Assembly (NCBI GenBank): GCA_944322565.1
Contig: CALUPG010000008.1
Span: 58,374-122,373 of the forward strand
Reading direction: 5' to 3'
Length of the DNA stretch: 64,000 nucleotides
Source: an uncultured Bacteroidales bacterium
GTDB taxonomy: Bacteria > Bacteroidota > Bacteroidia > Bacteroidales > UBA932
This document shows positions 59,913-64,000 of this stretch, piece by piece. Made by a program: the position numbers and the translations under genes. Each line of letters starts with the position of its first letter. The stretch's first letter is position 1. The notes below the pieces were generated by a model that searched no databases, had not been told where the DNA came from, and worked only from the letters and a program-made list of their open reading frames with translations.

Positions 59913-61363
59913 TATGCGATTATTTTTTCAGCAATGTCCTTGATTTCGGCAGCCAGTTTTTCTGCCGCACCCTCAGTGGCGGCCTCTGCATAAATCCTTA
60001 TGATAGGCTCAGTGTTGGACTTTCTGAGGTGTACCCACTCCCTGCGGGACTCGAACGAGATCTTCACTCCGTCGATGTCATTGATGTCTTCGGAGGCATA
60101 GATTTTCTTCATCTCATCAAGAATCTTGTCTATCAATGCCTTGTCCGAGAGATCAATCCTGTTCTTGGTTATATGGTACTTCGGATAAGTTGCGAGCAGC
60201 TCCGACACCTTGCATTTCCTGTGGGCAAGATTGGTCAGGAAAAGCGCCGTACCGACAATGGCGTCACGGCCATAGTGAAGGGCCGGATAGATGACCCCGC
60301 CGTTGCCTTCGCCTCCAATGAGCGCACCGCATTCCTTCATTTTCGCGGTGACATTCACCTCGCCGACTGCCGACGCATAATATTTTCCGCCGTGAGCCTC
60401 CGTGACATCCCTCAGGGCCCTCGATGATGACAGGTTTGACACTGTCGCAAGCCTGTAAGGGGCAATCACTTCCTCAACCGGCTTCCCGGATGCCCCAGCC
60501 TCGGATTCCGCCCTTGCCAAGAGATAGTCAGCCACGCTGACAAGGGTATATTCTTCTCCGAACGGCCTCCCGTCCTCGCAGATCAGGGCAAGCCTGTCCA
60601 CATCAGGGTCCACTGACACACCGAGGTCAGCCTTATTGTCGACAACCGCACGGCACAAGTCTGAAAGATTGGCCGGCAGCGGCTCAGGGTTGTGGGCGAA
60701 TTGTCCGTCCGGAGTACAGTTCACCTCGACGCATTCCACCCCGAGCCTCCTGAAAAGCCGCGGCATGATGATTCCGCCCACTGAATTGACGGCATCAAGG
60801 GCTACCTTGAATCCCGCCTTCCGTATTGCATCCGCATCCACGGCATCAAGTGCAAGCACGGCATCAATGTGCATGTCCGTGAAGTCCTTCTCCTCCATGC
60901 TGCCTATGGAATCCACATCCGTAAAGACGAAATTGTCTTGCCCGGCACATGCGAGTATTCCGGCACCTTCCTCCGCATTGAGGAACTCCCCTTTCTCATT
61001 GAGAAGCTTGAGGGCATTCCACTGCTTCGGATTATGTGATGCCGTCAGAATGATTCCGCCGTCGGCCTTTTCGAAAATCACCGCCATCTCAGTAGTCGGA
61101 GTGGAGGCAAAGCCGGCCTTGATGACATCCACGCCGCATGCCAGAAGCGTTCCGCAGACCATCTGCTCCACCATCTCCCCCGAAATGCGGGCGTCCTTCC
61201 CTACCACTACCTTATATCGTTCTCCTTGAGGCTTCTGCAGCCTTTCCCTGAGCTTCACGCAATATGCATAAGTGAATTTTACGATGTCGACCGGAGTCAG
61301 TGCATCTCCCGGGGCTCCGCCTATTGTGCCGCGTATGCCGGAAATGGATTTGATGAGTGTCAT
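59912..61363 (-). CDS. glmM: Phosphoglucosamine mutase
   Basis: 483 residues from the ATG at 61361-61363 (MTLIKSISGIRGTIGG); the longer frame is unsupported. Phosphoserine loop TASHNPKQWNALKL, metal loop DPDVDRLALI, sugar loop GGEGNGG and phosphate loop RKSNTEPIIRIY. It converts glucosamine 6-phosphate to 1-phosphate for UDP-GlcNAc. Length and motifs fit the Bacteroidetes GlmM rather than PGM. A short Gly/Ser/Glu insert (SEAGASGKPVEE) occurs in the middle. Confidence 0.92.
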   Translation of the reverse strand: MTLIKSISGIRGTIGGAPGDALTPVDIVKFTYAYCVKLRERLQKPQGERYKVVVGKDARISGEMVEQMVCGTLLACGVDVIKAGFASTPTTEMAVIFEKADGGIILTASHNPKQWNALKLLNEKGEFLNAEEGAGILACAGQDNFVFTDVDSIGSMEEKDFTDMHIDAVLALDAVDADAIRKAGFKVALDAVNSVGGIIMPRLFRRLGVECVEVNCTPDGQFAHNPEPLPANLSDLCRAVVDNKADLGVSVDPDVDRLALICEDGRPFGEEYTLVSVADYLLARAESEAGASGKPVEEVIAPYRLATVSNLSSSRALRDVTEAHGGKYYASAVGEVNVTAKMKECGALIGGEGNGGVIYPALHYGRDAIVGTALFLTNLAHRKCKVSELLATYPKYHITKNRIDLSDKALIDKILDEMKKIYASEDINDIDGVKISFESRREWVHLRKSNTEPIIRIYAEAATEGAAEKLAAEIKDIAEKIIA

Positions 61364-61546
61364 ATTCAACAAATTTAATTGCAATTAAATGACTTGAAAG
61401 CTGTTCTGAATCTCAAGGAGAAAACCGGACATCTCCGTGGATATTTCAAAAAATATTATGATGAAAAAATTCAGAACAGTTTCATAAATCAGACAAAAAT
61501 ATGAAGTGTTTTGTAATTTGTCAATAGGAATTAATCTCAAATATAC

Positions 61547-61554
61547 TATTTTTG
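61547..61554 (+). promoter_or_regulatory. -7 box for DUF486 gene
   Basis: TATTTTTG, matching TAnnTTTG, 25 bp before the start codon. The -33 spacing is not canonical. Confidence 0.45.
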
Positions 61555-61579
61555 CAGCCCCAAATAAAATCGGACAGAC

Positions 61580-61954
61580 ATGATGATGAAAGCATTGAGC
61601 ACAATACTGCTCCTTATTACATCCAATATCTTCATGACATTCGCATGGTACGGACACCTCAAGCTGCAGGAAATGAAGATTTCTTCCGGCTGGCCCCTCA
61701 TCCTCGTGATACTTTTCTCCTGGGGCGTGGCCTTCTTCGAATACTGCGCCCAGGTGCCGGCCAACAGGATAGGCTTCGCCGACAACGGAGGCCCGTTCAA
61801 CCTGATGCAGCTCAAAGTAATCCAGGAAGTCATTTCCCTGACGGTATTCACAGTCATCGTCACTCTCATGTTCAAGAACGAGGCCCTGCAGTGGAACCAT
61901 TTTGCGGCATTCTTCTGCCTGATTCTGGCAGTCTTCTTCGTTTTCCTGAAGTAG
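61580..61954 (+). CDS. DMT-family membrane protein DUF486
   Basis: 124 residues and four hydrophobic segments: ILLLITSNIFMTFAWYGHL, WPLILVILFSWGVAFFEYCA, VISLTVFTVIVTLMF, and the final FAAFFCLILAVFFVFL. The motif FEYCAQVPANRIG is the DUF486 signature. A small inner-membrane protein of unknown function. Three consecutive ATG codons open the frame; any could be used. tRNA-Glu follows 64 bp later. Confidence 0.9.
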   Translation: MMMKALSTILLLITSNIFMTFAWYGHLKLQEMKISSGWPLILVILFSWGVAFFEYCAQVPANRIGFADNGGPFNLMQLKVIQEVISLTVFTVIVTLMFKNEALQWNHFAAFFCLILAVFFVFLK

Positions 61955-61967
61955 GCGAACAGAAAAA

Positions 61968-61999
61968 TTTGGAAGTAAAAAAGATTTGCCATATCTTTG
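61968..61999 (+). promoter_or_regulatory. tRNA-Glu promoter
   Basis: TTTG (61968-61971), 20 bp, TATCTTTG (61992-61999). Good match to the phylum consensus, 19 bp upstream of the mature tRNA. Confidence 0.65.
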
Positions 62000-62018
62000 C
62001 AGTCCCAAAAAATAAAAC

Positions 62019-62090
62019 GCTCGGCTCGTATAACGGTTAGTACTCAAGATTCTCAATCTTGCAATCGGAGTTCGATTCTCCGGCCGAGTA
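62019..62090 (+). tRNA. tRNA-Glu (CTC)
   Basis: Acceptor GCTCGGC pairs with GCCGAGT (one G-U). Anticodon stem CAAGA/TCTTG with loop TTCTCAA gives anticodon CTC (codon GAG). T-arm CGGAG-TTCGATT-CTCCG. The discriminator is A; CCA is not encoded. Confidence 0.93.
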
Positions 62091-62095
62091 CAAAG

Positions 62096-62137
62096 AAAGG
62101 CTCCTGATCATCTGATTAAGAGCCTTTTGATTTTTAT
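62096..62137 (+). terminator. tRNA-Glu terminator
   Basis: AAAGGCTC and GAGCCTTT pair across a 16-nt loop, followed by TGATTTTTA. Confidence 0.7.
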
Positions 62138-62154
62138 CCATGTTGATATCGTAA

Positions 62155-62417
62155 CCGCGGCCGGTGGACAGCAAAAATGCCCTTCCAACGGCCGCGGACA
62201 ATCATATAATAGTACCGCCTGCGATAAATTCAATGACACCATGGAGCGGAGGCTGTACATTTCCTGAGGCGCGGCCGGTGGATATATAAAATGGCCTCCG
62301 ACGGCCGCGATTTTCCCGCAAAAGTGTGGCCGGTGGCATTTTCAAATTGCCAACGGGTGCGAAAACCCCGCAAAACCGCGGCCGGTGGACAGCAAAAATG
62401 CCTTCCAACGGCCGCGG
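62155..62417. repeat. Array of four palindromic repeats
   Basis: Units at 62155-62197, 62270-62309, about 62326-62360 and 62376-62417. The first and last are nearly identical: CGCGGCCGGTGGA ... TCCAACGGCCGCG, a 13-bp stem with one mismatch and a loop containing GCAAAAATGC. The two middle units vary in the loop. It lies between tRNA-Glu and a decayed transporter; a diverged member sits at 56084-56148. Confidence 0.85.
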
Positions 62418-62500
62418 CCAATTGTACCTCCCGCGAAAAATCAGCTTCACCGTGCCGCACCGGACCATCAAATCAGCATCAACGGTTATTTTCCTGCGTT

Positions 62501-62868
62501 TCATGATTCCGTGACAGGGCTGCGGAATGCGCAGAACAGAAGATAGAAAGAGCAGCCAAGAATCACAGCCACAGAACCGGCCTGACTTCCTGCCGCGTCA
62601 CAGGCGATGCCCATAAGGGGCGGAATCACGGCACCGCCTGAGACCCCCATAATCATCAGTCCAGAAATTTCATTCTCCTTGTCCGGTCTTGACCGCAGGG
62701 CAAGAGAATATATTATGGAGAAAATGCCGGAACAGAAAAAGCCGGCAGTCCTGCATTCCCACTTTTCAGGAAAGAGATGGAAAACAGCATGGCAGAAGCA
62801 GAAGGGACAATTGCAATAAAAGTCTCGGAATCAACTGAAAATTCAGCCATCGCCGGCTCTGCTATGGC
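62501..62868 (-). pseudogene. C-terminal remnant of an MFS sugar transporter, frameshifted
   Basis: The minus strand carries two overlapping reading frames. The downstream one, ending TGA at 62501-62503, reads FFCSGIFSIIYSLALRS, then ISGLMIMGVSGGAVIPPLMG, then AVILGCSFYLLFCAFRS: the last helices of a FucP/GluP-type sugar permease. The upstream one reads TFIAIVPSASAMLFSISFLK in another frame, with a stop just before it. So about 110 residues of a roughly 400-residue protein survive, with at least one frameshift. The ORF on the opposite strand here is a shadow. Confidence 0.65.
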
Positions 62869-63150
62869 TCTCTATAATTCTGTTTAAGGTCTGACACGAC
62901 CATATCAGTATGCAATTTCCCACCTCTTCACGATACAAGAAAAGGGAGAACTTATGCTGTCCTCCCTGTGTAATTTCAAACTGGTTCAATATGCCGACTG
63001 CAACAACATGAATTCACGCATTTAGGTACTTGTCTGCATTTCCAAAACAGTTTTGGATGATACGACTATGCAACAAAAACTCTCACATCTGCACTATTTT
63101 ATCTAACTTATTTATGGCAGGCTTTTCAAAATTTTGTCAGCATATAAACG
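62869..63150. other. Gene-free region with one perfect palindrome
   Basis: No coding frame. TCCAAAAC-A-GTTTTGGA at 63041-63057 is an 8-bp perfect inverted repeat, possibly an operator. Otherwise nothing recognised. Confidence 0.55.
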
Positions 63151-63194
63151 AAAAATCTTCCGACTCAATTTCATCAGAAACCGAATCGGAAGAT
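63151..63194 (-). terminator. higA terminator
   Basis: Arms AATCTTCCGA/TCGGAAGATT with an internal loop; on the minus strand the stem is followed by TTTTTCG. It begins 21 bp after the higA stop. Confidence 0.75.
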
Positions 63195-63214
63195 TCTCTG
63201 TAAATTGTCGGAAA

Positions 63215-63529
63215 TTAAAGTGCTGCGACAATCTTACGCACATTCTGCAACTTTTCCATAAACGATTTATTCCGTTTGGCTGTAAGCATGTTGTATCTTG
63301 CCTGCATCTGCAACAGGGATTCTGCAGGAATATCCAAAGCTGCCTCGACAAGCAATGCAAGTTCTGTATTTACCTGTCTTTTGCCATTCAACACCTCATT
63401 AAGCAATGTGTATGAAATCCCCATTTCTGTTGCCAACTGTTTCTGAGAGATTCCTCTGTATTCCAGTTCACCTTTCAGCACTTCCCCGGGATGTGTCGGT
63501 CGGAAAGGCTCAAGGTTGTTTGCTATCAT
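63215..63529 (-). CDS. higA: HigA-family antitoxin without adjacent toxin
   Basis: 104 residues. It begins with the HigA hallmark PTHPGEVLKGELEYRGISQ followed by the XRE helix-turn-helix (KQLATEMGISYTLLNEVLNGKR) and a helical tail. HigA normally follows a short higB toxin gene and represses the pair. I read the 300 bp upstream and the region downstream on this strand and found no HigB-like frame. It has its own promoter and terminator, so it is expressed as a solo regulator or is an orphan left after toxin loss. Confidence 0.88.
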   Translation of the reverse strand: MIANNLEPFRPTHPGEVLKGELEYRGISQKQLATEMGISYTLLNEVLNGKRQVNTELALLVEAALDIPAESLLQMQARYNMLTAKRNKSFMEKLQNVRKIVAAL

Positions 63530-63561
63530 ATTAGGGTCTATCCATTATATCGTTATTTCTG

Positions 63562-63591
63562 CAAATATAATCACTTTATTAAGATTCACAA
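63562..63591 (-). promoter_or_regulatory. higA promoter
   Basis: TTG (63589-63591), exactly 19 bp, TATATTTG (63562-63569) on the minus strand: a full phylum-consensus promoter, 32 bp before the ATG. Confidence 0.7.
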
Positions 63592-64000
63592 AAAAGTGAA
63601 TAGGCTTTGACAGACTTTGACTGCCATTCCACATTATTTTGGAATCAACCTTTATCTATCACTGCATTCAATCCATATAATACAAGGTCTTATTAAATGG
63701 ATATGCCGATTTGACATTGAAAATTTCCAAAATTTTGTCAGCCAGTTCGCAGGTTTATTCTTTATGTGGGCGGCGCTACAAATTGTCAATTTGTCTATTT
63801 ACAATAGTTCGTTAAAAATCAGCCGAGCCTAAGCGGCTCTGGCAGTAAATAAAATGAGTTCCTTGAAAATTTTGTCAATTAATGTCGTGTCCGGTTTAAC
63901 AATACTTCGGTAAATTTTAACCGAAAATTTACCCAAGTATTGCTATGACATGCACCAAAAATCCCATTAATTAGGTATTTGCGGGCGTATGAGAAAATCG
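63592..64000. other. A/T-rich gene-free right edge
   Basis: No supported gene. The word AAAATTTTGTCA occurs at about 63730 and 63868, and also at 63129 on the other side of higA. A 19-nt inverted repeat is present at 63900-63942. This may be the end of a mobile element lying beyond the window. Confidence 0.45.
63900..63942. repeat. Inverted repeat near window end
   Basis: Arms CAATACTTCGGTAAATTTT and AAAATTTACCCAAGTATTG pair at 18 of 19 positions with a 5-nt loop (AACCG). Confidence 0.85.

Noticed and set aside
61385..62056. 223-codon minus-strand frame across the DUF486 gene and tRNA-Glu
   Set aside because: It overlaps a recognised gene and tRNA and has no family features.
62155..62417. 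CRISPR array
   Set aside because: Units are self-complementary with uneven spacing and no unique spacers of constant size; no cas genes.
62202..62504. 100-codon minus-strand frame over the palindromic array
   Set aside because: Composition follows the repeat units; treated as a repeat artefact rather than a gene.
63617..63832. 71-codon plus-strand frame upstream of higA
   Set aside because: No start context, A/T-rich and unlike any toxin; not supported.

Overview
The window is about 64 kb of chromosome from an anaerobic bacterium of the Bacteroidetes, most likely the order Bacteroidales. The evidence is mixed but consistent. Several upstream regions carry the Bacteroidetes -7 box TAnnTTTG, and Shine-Dalgarno sequences are mostly absent. 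There is a serine palmitoyltransferase for sphingolipids, a class III fructose-1,6-bisphosphatase, a PG_1098-type methyltransferase, a DUF4836-like lipoprotein and a two-piece TPR/outer-membrane-barrel locus. Rubrerythrin, an [FeFe] hydrogenase and an anaerobic sulfatase maturase point to strict anaerobiosis, and a secreted sialidase suggests a mucosal or gut habitat. No rRNA is present, so the genus cannot be fixed.

Layout. 1-5.3 kb (minus): a sphingolipid module (serine palmitoyltransferase, a short-chain reductase, and a condensation-type acyltransferase cut by the window edge) downstream of gyrB. 5.3-10.1 kb (minus): an outer-membrane barrel coupled to a 1000-residue TPR protein. 10.2-23.7 kb (plus): a long co-directional run with ftsE, nth, a K+/H+ antiporter, a pseudouridine synthase, DUF2400, a zeta-like kinase, tldD/tldE, slyD, an EamA transporter, a glycosyltransferase and an ABC-F protein. 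23.7-28.7 kb (minus): outer-membrane protein, anaerobic sulfatase maturase abutting tmRNA, ndk, phosphohexomutase. 28.8-34.4 kb: methyltransferase, DPP-like peptidase, RecD-like helicase, rubrerythrin. 34.7-38.1 kb (plus): lipoprotein plus a degenerate ABC ATPase plus an FtsX-like permease. 38.2-46.8 kb (minus): pssA, a C1 peptidase, an epimerase, an SDR, an nhaC remnant, an MFS transporter, gap and fbp. 46.9-51.8 kb (plus): surE, an lpxB-hydG fusion, hydF. 51.8-56.0 kb (minus): a three-subunit NAD-linked [FeFe] hydrogenase. 56-61.4 kb (minus): sialidase, L31, NamZ-like muramidase, glmM. 61.5-64 kb: a small membrane protein, tRNA-Glu, a palindromic repeat array, an MFS remnant and an orphan HigA antitoxin.

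How it fits together. Hydrogenase structural genes and the maturases hydG and hydF meet tail to tail, and a hairpin overlaps both stop codons. The most striking feature is that hydG is fused in frame behind a complete lpxB, joining lipid A synthesis and H-cluster maturation in one 908-residue reading frame; hydE is not in the window. gap and fbp share a near-identical 26-bp upstream element with a palindromic core, suggesting common control of glycolysis and gluconeogenesis. The right end (56.0-56.4 and 62.1-64 kb) is the accessory, decayed part: palindromic repeats, long inverted repeats and a transporter remnant.
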